Source: Bradyrhizobium sp. CB1717
GTDB lineage: Bacteria > Pseudomonadota > Alphaproteobacteria > Rhizobiales > Xanthobacteraceae
Direction: 5' to 3'
DNA length: 64,000 nucleotides
Assembly: GCF_029714325.1 (NCBI RefSeq)
Contig: NZ_CP121666.1
Location: 6,913,001 to 6,977,000, forward strand
This document shows positions 8,098 through 17,800 of this stretch, one piece after another. The translations under genes and the position numbers were made by a program. The notes under the pieces were generated by a model that ran no database searches, was not told the origin of the DNA, and saw nothing but the letters and a program-made list of their open reading frames with translations. The number at the start of each line of letters is the position of its first letter. Position 1 is the stretch's first letter.

Positions 8098-9384
8098 TCA
8101 CAACCAGCGGAGCAGGGATTCTACGGAGTAGAGCGCGAGCCCGGCGAGCCCGCCGATCAACGACCCGTTGAAGCGGATGTATTGCAGGTCGCGCCCGATG
8201 TTGATTTCGATCAGCGAAATCAGCTGCGTCATATTCCACGCCTTGACCTGGTCGGAGATGAAGGTGGAGACGCCGCTCTTCTGATCGGCGACGAAGCTGC
8301 GCAGCACGGTCACCAGGCCCTTGTTGATCTCGCCCCGCAGTTCGGCATCGCCGGCGAGCGCCTCGCCCGCCGAGACGAACATGCCGGCGAGATGATGCTG
8401 CAGCACCTGCGTCTCGCCGCTCGCGCTGCGCTCGATGAAGGCGCGCGTGTTGGCCCAGACGGTGCGGGCGAGATCGGCAAGCTCCGGCCGCGCCAGCAGG
8501 TCGCGTTTCAAGCCGTCGATGCGGTCGATATAAGCCTGATCGGTGCCGAGCCGGTCGACGAAGTTCAGCACCATGCGGTCGAACTCGCCGCGGAACGGAT
8601 GCTTGGGATCGCTGCGCACCTCGTTGAAGAAAGCGGTGGCGGAGGCGACGATCTTGTTCACCAGAAACTTGTCGGCGCGATAGAGATTGAGCAGGGTCGG
8701 CAACTCCGCGCGCACCTTCTCGCGGATCATCGCCATCGTCTCTTTCTGGTTCAGCGTCTCGTGCATCACGCGCAGGAGATCGTCGAACAGGATCTGGTGC
8801 CGCCCCTCCGCAACGAAGCCGCGCAGCGTGCCGGCCGCGAGCGGGGCGAGGTCGATCGCCTGGAGCTGCGAGGACATGCGGCGGATGATGAAGGTCATCA
8901 GGCCGGAGCTTTCCGTCGCGGACACCGCCTCCGGCAACAGACGCAGCGCGAAGCGCGCAAGGTCATCGCTGCGCTTGCGGTCGCGCAGCCAGTCAGCAAC
9001 GAACGAGCCGAAATCGATCTCATTCAGCTTGGCCTCGACGGGACCGGCCTCGAGGAAATGCACCTGGATGAACTCGCCGAGCTTGTCGGCGATGCGGGCC
9101 TGGTTGCTCTGGATGATCGCGGTGTGCGGGATCGGCAGGCCGAGCGGACGCTTGAACAGCGCGACCACCGCATACCAGTCGGCGAGCCCGCCGATGGTCG
9201 CGGCTTCCGCGAAGGCTGCAATGAAGCCGAACACGGGATGCACGGGCAGCAGCCATTTCGCGACGATGAAGAGCAGAAACGTCGAGGCCAGCACCAGCGT
9301 CGCCAGCGCTTTCACGCGGCGCAGCTCGGCCGCACGTTCGGCATCGCCGGGGGTGTCGAATGAGAAGGTGGCGGGTGCGTTCAT
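8098..9384 (-). CDS. DUF445 family (YjiN-like) inner-membrane protein
   Basis: The 428-residue protein has a hydrophobic segment near residues 20-45 (LATLVLASTFLLFIVAKWLL) and another where EAATIGGLADWYAVVALFKRP occurs, a hallmark of DUF445. A final hydrophobic stretch, SLIGGLAGLALYSVESLLRW, lies at the C-terminus. The middle is charged and helical. The start at 9384 avoids a long upstream in-frame extension that only translates the palindromic repeat. The biological role of the family is not established. Confidence 0.85.
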   Translation of the reverse strand: MNAPATFSFDTPGDAERAAELRRVKALATLVLASTFLLFIVAKWLLPVHPVFGFIAAFAEAATIGGLADWYAVVALFKRPLGLPIPHTAIIQSNQARIADKLGEFIQVHFLEAGPVEAKLNEIDFGSFVADWLRDRKRSDDLARFALRLLPEAVSATESSGLMTFIIRRMSSQLQAIDLAPLAAGTLRGFVAEGRHQILFDDLLRVMHETLNQKETMAMIREKVRAELPTLLNLYRADKFLVNKIVASATAFFNEVRSDPKHPFRGEFDRMVLNFVDRLGTDQAYIDRIDGLKRDLLARPELADLARTVWANTRAFIERSASGETQVLQHHLAGMFVSAGEALAGDAELRGEINKGLVTVLRSFVADQKSGVSTFISDQVKAWNMTQLISLIEINIGRDLQYIRFNGSLIGGLAGLALYSVESLLRWL

Positions 9385-9401
9385 GACTGGATCACAGTAC
9401 T

Positions 9402-9516
9402 CGTCATTGCGAGCGAAGCGAAGCAAACCAGTCTGCCTCCGTGGAAAGACTCTGGATTGCTTCGTCGCCAGCGCAAGATTGCTCCGCAATTTTGTCGCGG
9501 GCTCCTCGCAATGACG
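9402..9516. repeat. Palindromic intergenic repeat, type A, copy 2
   Basis: Same outer ends as the copy at 3291 (CGTCATTGCGAGCGAAGCG ... CTCCTCGCAATGACG) and the same GGATTGCTTCGTCGC arm. It has an extra internal insertion of about 25 bp carrying AAGATTGCTCCGCAATTTT. It lies just upstream of the DUF445 gene. Confidence 0.85.
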
Positions 9517-9524
9517 GCGGCGCA

Positions 9525-9557
9525 AAACAAAAAACAAAAGGCCCGCCGAAGCGGGCC
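9525..9557 (-). terminator. Intrinsic terminator of the phasin gene
   Basis: On the minus strand the arms GGCCCGC and GCGGGCC close on a TTCG tetraloop (9540-9557) and are followed by a T-rich tract, TTTTGTTTTTTG. It begins 30 bp after the phasin stop codon and is a textbook rho-independent terminator. Confidence 0.9.
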
Positions 9558-9587
9558 TCAAATTCAGTTTCTACTCAGGGCACCAGA

Positions 9588-10043
9588 TCAGGCGGTCTTG
9601 TTGTAGACCTTGGCGAAGTTGTCCTGAGCGGACTTCGCACCGTTGGCGGCGAGCTTGCCGAGATAGTCGGCGGTCGCCTTGGCGCGCGAGACGAACACTT
9701 CGCCACGGGTGCGGAGCAGGCTCGACTGGATCTCGACGGCTTCGCTGACCGACTTGGCGGACGCGAGCTTGTCGATGCCCGAGAAGAACGCCTCGGCGTC
9801 CTCGTAGATCGCCTGCTGGATGTTGCGGCTGATCTTGCCGGCCTCAGCGACGGACTCGGTCACCGCGTTCTCGACGGCGGCGGTCACGCGCTCGGAGCCA
9901 GCGAAAGCCTCGGCAGCACGGTCCTTGGCGGTGTTGGCAGTCTTCTTGACGAATTCGCGGGCGGCCTCGGGAACTTCCAGGTTCTGGATGTTCTTGAAAG
10001 CGTCCTTGAAGCCCTCGAAAGCGGTGTTGGTTTCAGTGGTCAT
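9588..10043 (-). CDS. Phasin family protein (PHA granule-associated)
   Basis: The 151-residue protein is Ala-rich and predicted mostly helical, with FEGFKDAFKNIQNLEVPEAAREFVKKTANTAKDRA at the start, typical of the Phasin_2 family in Rhizobiales. Phasins coat polyhydroxyalkanoate granules and limit their size. It lies about 220 bp from the phaC-GNAT operon in the same direction, with its own terminator, so it may be transcribed separately. Confidence 0.88.
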   Translation of the reverse strand: MTTETNTAFEGFKDAFKNIQNLEVPEAAREFVKKTANTAKDRAAEAFAGSERVTAAVENAVTESVAEAGKISRNIQQAIYEDAEAFFSGIDKLASAKSVSEAVEIQSSLLRTRGEVFVSRAKATADYLGKLAANGAKSAQDNFAKVYNKTA

Positions 10044-10263
10044 GGGGTTCTCTCCATCCTCATTGGTCTGAGCTATGGGCTCACCCCGTCCGCATTGGCC
10101 CGGGGCACGGCTTATATGACACGGTTAATTGTGCGATGCAATATTCGTATTGCACTGCGATATCACGAAACCGTGAACAGCCTTAACGAGAGGCAGCCTG
10201 ATGCCTCCCTGGCCAATTGGCCCCGCGATCGGCCCGATTTGGACCTAATGCTGGGCGGCCGCC

Positions 10264-10857
10264 TCAGTGCTGGACCGCGCCTGGCAGCCCATAGGCCTCC
10301 ATCTGGGCCTGGACCTGCGCGATGTTGTGGCCGAGCACGACGATGTCGTGGGTCTTGCCGTCGACGTCCCGGACATGATCCCGCAGCAGCGCTTCGGCCT
10401 TGAAGCCGAGACTCTCGAACAGGGCAATCGCCGCCTGCTGGTCCACGGTCATCTGAACCGAGAGCTTTTCCAGGCCAGCCCCGAGCGCGAGGGCAAAGGT
10501 CTCCTGCGACAGCGCCTTGCCCACCCCCTGGCCGCGGACCTCGGGCGAGATCACCATCCGGATCTCGCCGACATGGGGCGACCAGGAGTGAGGATCGCGC
10601 ACCAGCGTGCCGCAGCCGACGACCTTGCCGTCCCTGACCGCGAGCAGGCTCGTGATCGCACCCCGCTCGATCTCCTTGACCCAGGCCGACAGCACCTTGG
10701 GCTCGCTGATGTTGCGCGGCAGGAACAACAGGTCGTGGGTCGGGAGGCCCTTGCCGAACGCCAGCACGGCGGCCTCGTCGGCCGGCGACATCAGGCGGAT
10801 CTCGATATCGCCGGCGTCGGTCTTGACGTGGCGCGGATAGGAACGCTGCTCGCTCAT
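10264..10857 (-). CDS. GNAT-family acetyltransferase
   Basis: The 197-residue protein contains the acetyl-CoA binding segment ISPEVRGQGVGKALSQETFALAL and a following VQMTVDQQAAIALFESLGFKAEA, both standard GNAT motifs. The start at 10857 overlaps the phaC stop by four bases (ATGA), so it is translationally coupled to phaC. The acceptor is unknown; the context suggests a link to PHA metabolism. Confidence 0.85.
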   Translation of the reverse strand: MSEQRSYPRHVKTDAGDIEIRLMSPADEAAVLAFGKGLPTHDLLFLPRNISEPKVLSAWVKEIERGAITSLLAVRDGKVVGCGTLVRDPHSWSPHVGEIRMVISPEVRGQGVGKALSQETFALALGAGLEKLSVQMTVDQQAAIALFESLGFKAEALLRDHVRDVDGKTHDIVVLGHNIAQVQAQMEAYGLPGAVQH

Positions 10858-11936
10858 GTCGATCTCTTCCCCAGCCAGGAATCCAGTTTCGGCCACAGCC
10901 GCTTCACCGCGTTGGCGCCGGCGACCAGCGAGACGTGACCGCCCTTCAGCATCACCTCTTCCTTGTCCGCCGAGCCGATCTTCGCGATCAGGTGCTTGGC
11001 GGCGTCATAGGGCACGATGTGGTCGTGCTCGGCGACCGCATGCAGGATCGGCACCTTGATGTCTTCGAGCTTCGCCACCCGGCCGCCGACCGACATGGTG
11101 TCGTTGAACAGCTTGTTGTCCCACATCAGGTCCTTGGTGATGGTGCGGAAATATTCGCCCGCCAGCGGCAGCGTGTCGGTCGCCCAGCGGTCGAACATCC
11201 GGTACGACTTCACGAACTCGTCGTTCCAGATGTTTTCCCAGAGCTGGATCTGGCTCACCGTGCGCGAGGCCGGCCGCAGCATCTCGAACGAGGACAGGAT
11301 CATCTCCGGCGGCACGTTGCCGACGCTGTCGACGAGGTGGTCGACGTCGAAATAGCGGCGGTCGGAGAAATTCGAGAACAGCTTCATCTCGCGGAAATCG
11401 ATCGGCGTGGTGAAGCAGATCAGGTTCTTCATCGGCCCGTCCTTGTGGATCGAGCCGTAGAGCAGCGACAGCACGCCGCCGAAGCAATAGCCGATGACGG
11501 AGACGTCCTTCTCGCCCGAATCCTGCTGCACGCGGCGGACGCAATCCGGGATGAAGTCGAGGACATAGTCCTCCATCCGCAGGCTCTTCTCCTCCGGCCG
11601 CGGCGCGCTCCAGTCGAGCATGTAGACATCGTAGCCGCGCTTCAGCAGGAACTCGATGAAGCTCTGGCCGGGCACGAGGTCGAGGATGTAGCCGCGGTTG
11701 GTGGTCGCCATCACGATCAGCACCGGCACACGGTAGATCTCGTCCGACATCGGACGATAGTGGTAGAGGCTCATGGTGCCGCGCGAATGCAGCACGTCCT
11801 TCGGCGTCGAGCCGAGCGAAGGGCCCGAGGTCGAGAAATATTCGACGCCCTTGATGCTGCGCTGGATCGCGCGCTGCACTTCGGACTGGATGCGCTCCGG
11901 GATGGACGCGAAATCAAGTGCCGCCGGCGCGTTCAT
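10854..11936 (-). CDS. phaC: Poly(3-hydroxyalkanoate) synthase, class III-like catalytic subunit
   Basis: At 360 residues this is the short type of PhaC that works with a second subunit (class III/IV), not the roughly 600-residue class I enzyme. The lipase-like box GYCFGG gives the catalytic Cys151, with Asp305 in AEHDHIVP and His334 in KGGHVSLV completing the triad. It polymerises hydroxyacyl-CoA at the granule surface. It overlaps the preceding small gene and the following GNAT gene by four bases each. Bradyrhizobia usually carry several phaC paralogues. Confidence 0.92.
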   Translation of the reverse strand: MNAPAALDFASIPERIQSEVQRAIQRSIKGVEYFSTSGPSLGSTPKDVLHSRGTMSLYHYRPMSDEIYRVPVLIVMATTNRGYILDLVPGQSFIEFLLKRGYDVYMLDWSAPRPEEKSLRMEDYVLDFIPDCVRRVQQDSGEKDVSVIGYCFGGVLSLLYGSIHKDGPMKNLICFTTPIDFREMKLFSNFSDRRYFDVDHLVDSVGNVPPEMILSSFEMLRPASRTVSQIQLWENIWNDEFVKSYRMFDRWATDTLPLAGEYFRTITKDLMWDNKLFNDTMSVGGRVAKLEDIKVPILHAVAEHDHIVPYDAAKHLIAKIGSADKEEVMLKGGHVSLVAGANAVKRLWPKLDSWLGKRST

Positions 11937-12316
11937 GTCTGTCCTCCGTTTTCGGAGGGCGGGCGCTTCGTCCGCGGCGGCCGCGGCGCAGCATCGAAGC
12001 TTTGCGAGATTCCGGAACTAGCCGCGATTTGGCTCAGTATCGACTTCATCTCGCCGATCTGGCCTTCAATGGATTGCAGCCGTTCCGCGAGCGCCGTCAC
12101 CTGCTCCCGGCTCGGCAGATTCATCGTGACGAGATATTTCTCCATGAGCTCGCCGAGCTGCTTCTGAGCACCTGCAGCAACGCCGCCCGCTCGGTTCAGC
12201 GCTTGAGAAAACTCTGGCGACGACATGGCCTGGTTGGCGAAGGAATTGAACCCCTTCTCCATCTCACCCATCATCTTCTGCCACATGGCGACCGGGTCAT
12301 TGGTCTTGTCGGTCAT
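11933..12316 (-). CDS. Small PhaE/PhaR-like subunit of the PHA synthase
   Basis: The 127-residue protein begins MTDKTNDPVAMWQKMMGEME, with AGGAGG seven bases before the ATG at 12316. Residues 65-100 read LVTMNLPSREQVTALAERLQ followed by a predicted coiled coil. This resembles the NLPTxxDV...LE region at the C-terminal end of PhaE and in PhaR. With the overlapping short phaC downstream, it is best read as the partner subunit, reduced compared with PhaE of purple sulfur bacteria. That pairing is inference from sequence and context. Confidence 0.72.
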   Translation of the reverse strand: MTDKTNDPVAMWQKMMGEMEKGFNSFANQAMSSPEFSQALNRAGGVAAGAQKQLGELMEKYLVTMNLPSREQVTALAERLQSIEGQIGEMKSILSQIAASSGISQSFDAAPRPPRTKRPPSENGGQT

Positions 12317-12477
12317 CGGCGTCCTCCTGGTATCGAGAGCTGCGATGCCCTTCTTTTTCGCCATACCACACCGTTGCGCGGGGCCGGTCAACCGGCAAGC
12401 GGCGGACGCGTCGTCGCGCATGCACTTCTTTGCGGCGGCAAACCGTGCGATACAGCAGCGATCAGCAGGAGGGACCC

Positions 12478-13392
12478 GTGACCGCCCATCAGCCGCCCCA
12501 GACCGTCCGCGCCAACGGCATCGACGTCTGTTACGAGATCTTCGGGAACGACAACGCCGAGCCGCTGCTGCTCATCATGGGTCTGGGCGCGCAGATGATC
12601 CATTGGGACGATGCGTTCTGCGAGCAGCTCGCCACGCACGGCTTCCGCGTGATCCGCTTCGACAATCGCGACATCGGCAAGTCGAGCCATCTCACCGGCG
12701 GCAAGCGGCTGACGCCGCTCGAGCTGCTGAAGCTGCGCTTCCTGCGGATTCCCGTGGCCGCGACCTACAAGCTGATCGACATGGCCAAGGACACGGTCGG
12801 CCTGATGGATGCGCTCGGAATCAAATCGGCGCATCTGGTCGGGGCATCCATGGGCGGCATGATCGCGCAGGAGGTGACGCTGTCGTTTCCGCAGCGCGTG
12901 CGCTCGCTGACCTCGATCATGTCGACCACGGGCAATCCGCGCATACCGCCGCCGACACGTGAGGCCGCGGCGATGCTGATGGCACCGCCGCCACGCAGCA
13001 AGGAGGAGTTCATGGTCCGCTTTGGCCAGACCTGGAAAGTGCTGCGCGCCGGGTCGTTTCCGGAAGAGGAAGCGCTCGATCCTGACCGTGCCGAGCGCGT
13101 GTTCGCGCGCGGGCTCAATCCGGCCGGCGTCGGCCGCCAGCTCCGCGCCGTGCTTGCCTCCGGCAGCCGCAAGGAGCGGCTGCACGCCGTGACGGCGCCG
13201 ACGCTCGTCATTCACGGCACCGTCGATCCGCTGGTCCATCCCGAAGGCGGCAAGGACACGGCGGCGTCAATTCCGAACGCAAAGCTGTTGATGATCCCGG
13301 GCATGGGCCACGCGCTGCCGATGCGCTTCTGGCCGGAGATCATCGGCGCCATCGACAAGCACGCGCATGGCTCAGCAGTGCGGGCGGCGTAG
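12478..13392 (+). CDS. Alpha/beta hydrolase
   Basis: The 304-residue product has LLLIMGLGAQMIHWDD near the oxyanion hole, the nucleophile elbow GASMGGMIAQE, TLVIHGTVDPLVHPEGG with the acid, and GMGHALP with the catalytic His. This pattern matches the family often labelled esterase or aclacinomycin methylesterase-like. The GTG at 12478 is chosen because AGGAGGG precedes it by four bases. It is divergent from the PHA synthase operon. Substrate not known. Confidence 0.85.
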   Translation: MTAHQPPQTVRANGIDVCYEIFGNDNAEPLLLIMGLGAQMIHWDDAFCEQLATHGFRVIRFDNRDIGKSSHLTGGKRLTPLELLKLRFLRIPVAATYKLIDMAKDTVGLMDALGIKSAHLVGASMGGMIAQEVTLSFPQRVRSLTSIMSTTGNPRIPPPTREAAAMLMAPPPRSKEEFMVRFGQTWKVLRAGSFPEEEALDPDRAERVFARGLNPAGVGRQLRAVLASGSRKERLHAVTAPTLVIHGTVDPLVHPEGGKDTAASIPNAKLLMIPGMGHALPMRFWPEIIGAIDKHAHGSAVRAA

Positions 13393-13516
13393 ACTCGCGG
13401 GCGGTCTCTCCGCGGTGACCATGTGAGCTGCCGGTGACTGTCTTAACGGAAGCCGGCACGAAAGCTATAGAGGCCTCCCTCGATCACAAAAGAGGCTGCG
13501 GCCTCTCGGAGCTCAC

Positions 13517-13981
13517 ATGCATCCCATCGTCCGCCCCGTCGCCATGATTGCGGCTTCCATTCTCGTGCTGGTTCTCGGAAACGGCGCCGCAATCGCCGGC
13601 AGCGCGCAGGAAGAAGCCAATCGCACCGCCGTGCTCGCCTTCTACGAGAAGGGCCTCAACCAGAAGGACGCCGATGCAGCCATCGCCTATATCGGCAACC
13701 GCTATGTGCAGCACAATCCAAATGCGGCGGACGGTCCGGACGGCTTCCGGAAGTTCATCGGCTTCCTCCGTGAAAAATTTCCGAACTCGCACAGCGAGAT
13801 CAAGCGCAGCTTCGTGGACGGCGATTACGTCATCCTGCACGTCCACTCCGTTCGCGAGCCCGGCACCAGGGGCCGCGCGATCGTCGACATCTTCAAGCTG
13901 GAGAACGGCAAGATCGTCGAGCACTGGGACGTCGTTCAGGAGATTCCTGAAAATCCGGCGAACGGCAACACGATGTTCTAG
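13517..13981 (+). CDS. Exported SnoaL/NTF2-like protein
   Basis: The 154-residue protein starts with a likely signal peptide (MIAASILVLVLGNGAAIAGS), then a cone-shaped alpha+beta domain with VLAFYEKGLNQKDADAAIAY, YVQHNP and GKIVEHWDVVQEIP, all typical of the SnoaL-like group. These proteins bind small ligands; most exported members are uncharacterised. It stands alone, and a palindromic repeat follows its stop. Confidence 0.8.
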   Translation: MHPIVRPVAMIAASILVLVLGNGAAIAGSAQEEANRTAVLAFYEKGLNQKDADAAIAYIGNRYVQHNPNAADGPDGFRKFIGFLREKFPNSHSEIKRSFVDGDYVILHVHSVREPGTRGRAIVDIFKLENGKIVEHWDVVQEIPENPANGNTMF

Positions 13982-13985
13982 CCGC

Positions 13986-14069
13986 GTAGCCCGGATGGAG
14001 CGCAGCGTAATCCGGGACCACCTTCCCCGGATCGACTGTCCCGGATTGCGCTACGCCCATCCGGGCTAC
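13986..14069. repeat. Palindromic intergenic repeat, type B, copy 1
   Basis: Outer arms GTAGCCCGGATGGAGCGCAG and GCGCTACGCCCATCCGGGCT pair across the element, with inner CCGGGA / TCCCGG. A diverged copy is at 14782-14867. It sits in the convergent gap between the SnoaL-like gene and the methyltransferase-like gene. Confidence 0.85.
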
Positions 14070-14080
14070 AGAACAGCCAT

Positions 14081-14755
14081 CTAGCTCTTCCTTGCCATCC
14101 AGATCACATGGCGCGCGCCGCCGCCCCTTCCGGTGGCCCGGACGTTGACTTCGTTCACATCGAAGCCGGCGGTCCGAAGGCGCCTGGTGAATGCCGGGTT
14201 CGGTCCTGACGACCAGACAGCGAGCACGCCTCCCGGTCGCAGCGCCGCCTTCGCGGCCGCCAACCCGCTCGCATTATAGAGCGCATCATTGCCCTTCCGG
14301 GTCAGCCCCTCCGGCCCGTTGTCGACGTCAAGCAGAATGGCGTCGAACGCCGACCGCTGTGCCCGGATGATTTCGCCGACATCGATTTCGCGGATGCTGA
14401 CCCTGGCATCATCGAGGCTGTCGCCGAAGACCTCGGCCATCGGCCCTCGCGCCCAGGCGACGACCGACGGGACCAACTCGGAGACCACGATCTTCGCCTT
14501 GGCTCCGAGCACGGCCAGCGCCGCGCGCAGCGTAAAGCCCATGCCGAGGCCGCCGATGAGGATGACGGGTTTTGCGATCTTCTCGATCTGCTTTGCCGCG
14601 AGCGTCGCCAGCGCCGCTTCCGAGCCCGACAACCGGCTGTTCATCAGCTCGTTGGTGCCGAGCTTGATCGAGAACTCCTTGCCCCGCCGCATCAGGCGGA
14701 GCTCTTCGTCGGAGCCGGGGATTTTGGCGGTGTCGATCTTTTCCCAGGGAATCAT
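14081..14755 (-). CDS. SAM-dependent methyltransferase / spermidine synthase-like protein
   Basis: The 224-residue protein has a Rossmann core: VILIGGLGMGFTLRAAL (motif I), KIVVSELVPSVVAWARGP (acidic end of strand 2), FDAILLDVDNGPEG (motif IV) and LRPGGVLAVWSSGPN. The order and the DNGPEG motif resemble the spermidine-synthase-like branch, which often lacks aminopropyl-transferase activity. Its substrate is unknown. It is flanked by two type B palindromic repeats. Confidence 0.75.
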   Translation of the reverse strand: MIPWEKIDTAKIPGSDEELRLMRRGKEFSIKLGTNELMNSRLSGSEAALATLAAKQIEKIAKPVILIGGLGMGFTLRAALAVLGAKAKIVVSELVPSVVAWARGPMAEVFGDSLDDARVSIREIDVGEIIRAQRSAFDAILLDVDNGPEGLTRKGNDALYNASGLAAAKAALRPGGVLAVWSSGPNPAFTRRLRTAGFDVNEVNVRATGRGGGARHVIWMARKS

Positions 14756-14781
14756 GCGCGAGCTTTAGCACGATTTGGCTC

Positions 14782-14867
14782 GTAGCCTGGATGGAGCGAA
14801 GCGCAATCCGGGAAACGCCTTCGTGAGGAAAGACCGCCCCGGATTTCGCTGCGCGCCATCCGGCCAC
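14782..14867. repeat. Palindromic intergenic repeat, type B, copy 2
   Basis: GTAGCCTGGATGGAGCGAAG at the left end faces GCTGCGCGCCATCCGGCCAC at the right, with CAATCCGGG against CCCCGGATT inside. It is a diverged relative of the element at 13986, lying between the P450 stop codon and the methyltransferase-like gene. Confidence 0.75.
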
Positions 14868-14882
14868 GGGAGCGCGCCTCGA

Positions 14883-17800
14883 TCACCCGCCGGCCCAGAC
14901 GTCGAGCACATAGCGGTTCTTCGTCCCCATCTCCTCGATCCAGCGCGCGCTGGCAGTGGCATCGCTGCCACTCTTCTCGCCATGGATCGCGACGAGCGCG
15001 GCCTTCACGTCGGGCTCCATTTTTCCACCATCGCCGCAGACATAGATGATCGCGCCCCGCTCGATCAGCGGCCACAGCCGGTCCTTCTGCGCGGCGAGCA
15101 CGTGCTGCACATAGGTCTTCGGTCCGTCCGCGCGCGAGAACGCCGTGAAGAGCTCGGCAATGCCGGCGCCCGCCAGTGCTTTCAGCTCGTCCGCGTAGAG
15201 AAAATCCTGATCGGGATGGCGGCAGCCGAAGAACAGCATGGCCGGACCGAGCGTGGTCCCCTTCGCCTTGCGCGCCGCGCGCTCCTGGAGGAAGCCGCGG
15301 AACGGCGCAAGTCCCGTGCCGGGACCGATCATGATGATCGGCACCGATGGATCATCCGGGAGCCGGAAGCCCGCCTTGGTCTCGCGCACGGTGGCGTAGA
15401 TGGTATCGCCCGCGCGGCGATTGGCGAGATAGTTCGAGCAGATGCCTTTGTAGACACCGCGGCCGGACGCGGCCGGCCCTGCGACCACGCCGACCGTGAC
15501 GCTACATCGCGCCGGGTCGACCGACGGCGAGGACGATATCGAGTAATAGCGCGGCGCCAGCAGCGAGAGCATTTCCAGATAAGCGTGGAACGGCAATTCG
15601 CAGGCCGGATATTCCAGCAGCAGGTCGAACACGGATTTGCGCCTGGACAAAATCTCGGTGCGGTACCGTTCGAGCGTTTCAGGCTCCTCGCCGACGAAAC
15701 CCAGCAGCTTCGGCTTGGTGACCGGGCAGCGGGTGTGATCGGCCATGATCTGGATCTGCTTGCGGGTCGCGACCTGCTGCAGTTCGACGAACTCGCTGAG
15801 CAGGCGGCCAACCGACACCGCCTCGCCGACCGGCAATTGCGCACGGCGGCCTTCTGCGACCTGAAGCCTGATCTGGTCGGCCGGCAGGAAGCCGAAGCGC
15901 CGAGCGACTGAGTCCACAAGCGTCGGATCGTTGCGCGGGACGACGCTCAAATGGTCGCCCACCCGGTAGCCGACATTGGCCGGCAATTGCACCTCGATAT
16001 GACGCGTCGAACGCTCCGAGGGAGTGGGGCCGCTCTTGTTCTGGAGCTCGTCGTTGACGAGCACCTTCATCGCCACCGCGCCGCCCTGGGCGACGATGGT
16101 GTTAACGGCAGTGACCGCGACCGGCTCGATCGCATAGAGCGGATCGTCCTCCGCCGTGCGGGTGAAATTCCAGTCGATGCCGAATTCCTTGGTGGCGACC
16201 TGGGCCGCCGCCGGGAACCATTTCTGGAACTGGCCGTCGAGATCGCTGCGCGCGTCGCCCTCGCCGCGCGGATAGACCGCGCGGGCGCCATGCTTCGACA
16301 ATTGCTCGTCGATGAAGCGCGGCACCGATTGATAGGTCGCCGCCCAATCGCTGTTGCCACAGCCGAACACGGCGTAGCGCACGCCGGCAAAGGCCTCCTT
16401 CGGCAGGTCGTCGCCAAGCCATTTGACGAACTGCGTCGCATTGTCCGGCGGCGCGCCGTTATAGGAGGCGCAGATGATCAGCACGCCACCCTCCTGCGGT
16501 AGCTTGCCGACATAGTCGTCGAGCGGCCCGAGATGCACGGCAAAGCCGTTGATCTCCGCGAGGTCCGCCATGCGCGTTGCGAGTTCCTCCGCGGTGCCGA
16601 GATTGGAGCCGTAGAGCACCAGCATCGGCGTGTTGTGGCCGGGCCGCGTGGTGGGCTGACGCTGCGTCTTCGGCGTCGCAGCCGCCGCGACAGGACCGCC
16701 GTAGGCGCCGCGCTCGCGATCGGCGCGCGGACGCACCTTGATCTTGAAGCCCTCCGGCTTCATCGTCAGCGTTTCCTTCAGGTGCATCTGGTAGCGCTGG
16801 TGATCGATCAGCTTGAAGCGCTGCAGGATCATGCCGAGCGCAAGCGCGGCCTCGTGCATGGCAAAGCCCCGGCCGATGCAGGCGCGCTGGCCGTTGCCGA
16901 ACGGCTTCCAGGCATTGATCGGCCGTTTTGCTTCCGCCTCGCGGCTGAAATTCTCGGGATCGAAGGCGTCGGGGTTGGGACCCCAAACACTGGGGTCACG
17001 ATGCAGCGCCGTCACCAGGATGGTGACGAATGTGCCCTTCCTGAGCTTGTACTTGCCGCCGCCGATGGTCTCGTCCTGCAGCGGCGAGATGCCATAGGCC
17101 GGCGCGGGCGGCCACAACCGCAGCGCTTCTTTGAGGATCTGCGTGATGTAGGTGAGCTGCGTCACCTGCTGGTAGGTCGGCTTCGCATTGACGTCGGGGC
17201 CGAAGACGCGGTCGACCTCGTCATAGGCCTTCTTGAGAAGGTCCGGGTGCTTGAGCAGTGCATACAGCGTGTAGGACAACAGGCCGCTGGTGGTCTCGTG
17301 GCCCGCGATCAGGAACGTGTTGATCTGGTAGCGGATGTTGACGTCGTCGAGCTGCTCGCCGGTTGAACGGTCAACGCCGGTCATCATCGCGGCGAGCATG
17401 TCCTTCTTGTCGTCGATCCCCTCCGCGCTCTTGCGGCGCTCGGCAATGATCTCGTCCACCATCCTGTTCATGAAGGCGACGTCTTCGGCGAGCGTCTTGC
17501 GGCGCTTCTGCATCCAAAGCTGCTCGAACGGCAGGCCGCGCGTCATCATGATGGTTTCGAGCGAACGCACCAGCGATTCGACGAAGGGATGGTAGTCGCG
17601 CCGGTAGAACGAGTTGAAGCGATAGTCGAAGCCGCACAGGCCGATCGTATCCAGCGTCAACGCCGTCATGTCATGGACGACGTCAATCTCGTCGTCGGCG
17701 TTGAGCCGCTCCCATTTCTGAACGAGCTGCTCGGCGATATCGACCATACTCGGGTGATAGGACTGCATGGCGCGGTTGCCGAACGGCTGCAGCAGGATGT

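Noticed and set aside
13490..13505. AGAGGC-TGCG-GCCTCT hairpin before the SnoaL-like gene
   Set aside because: It is short and could be chance in GC-rich DNA; no evidence of a role, so it is not listed as a site.
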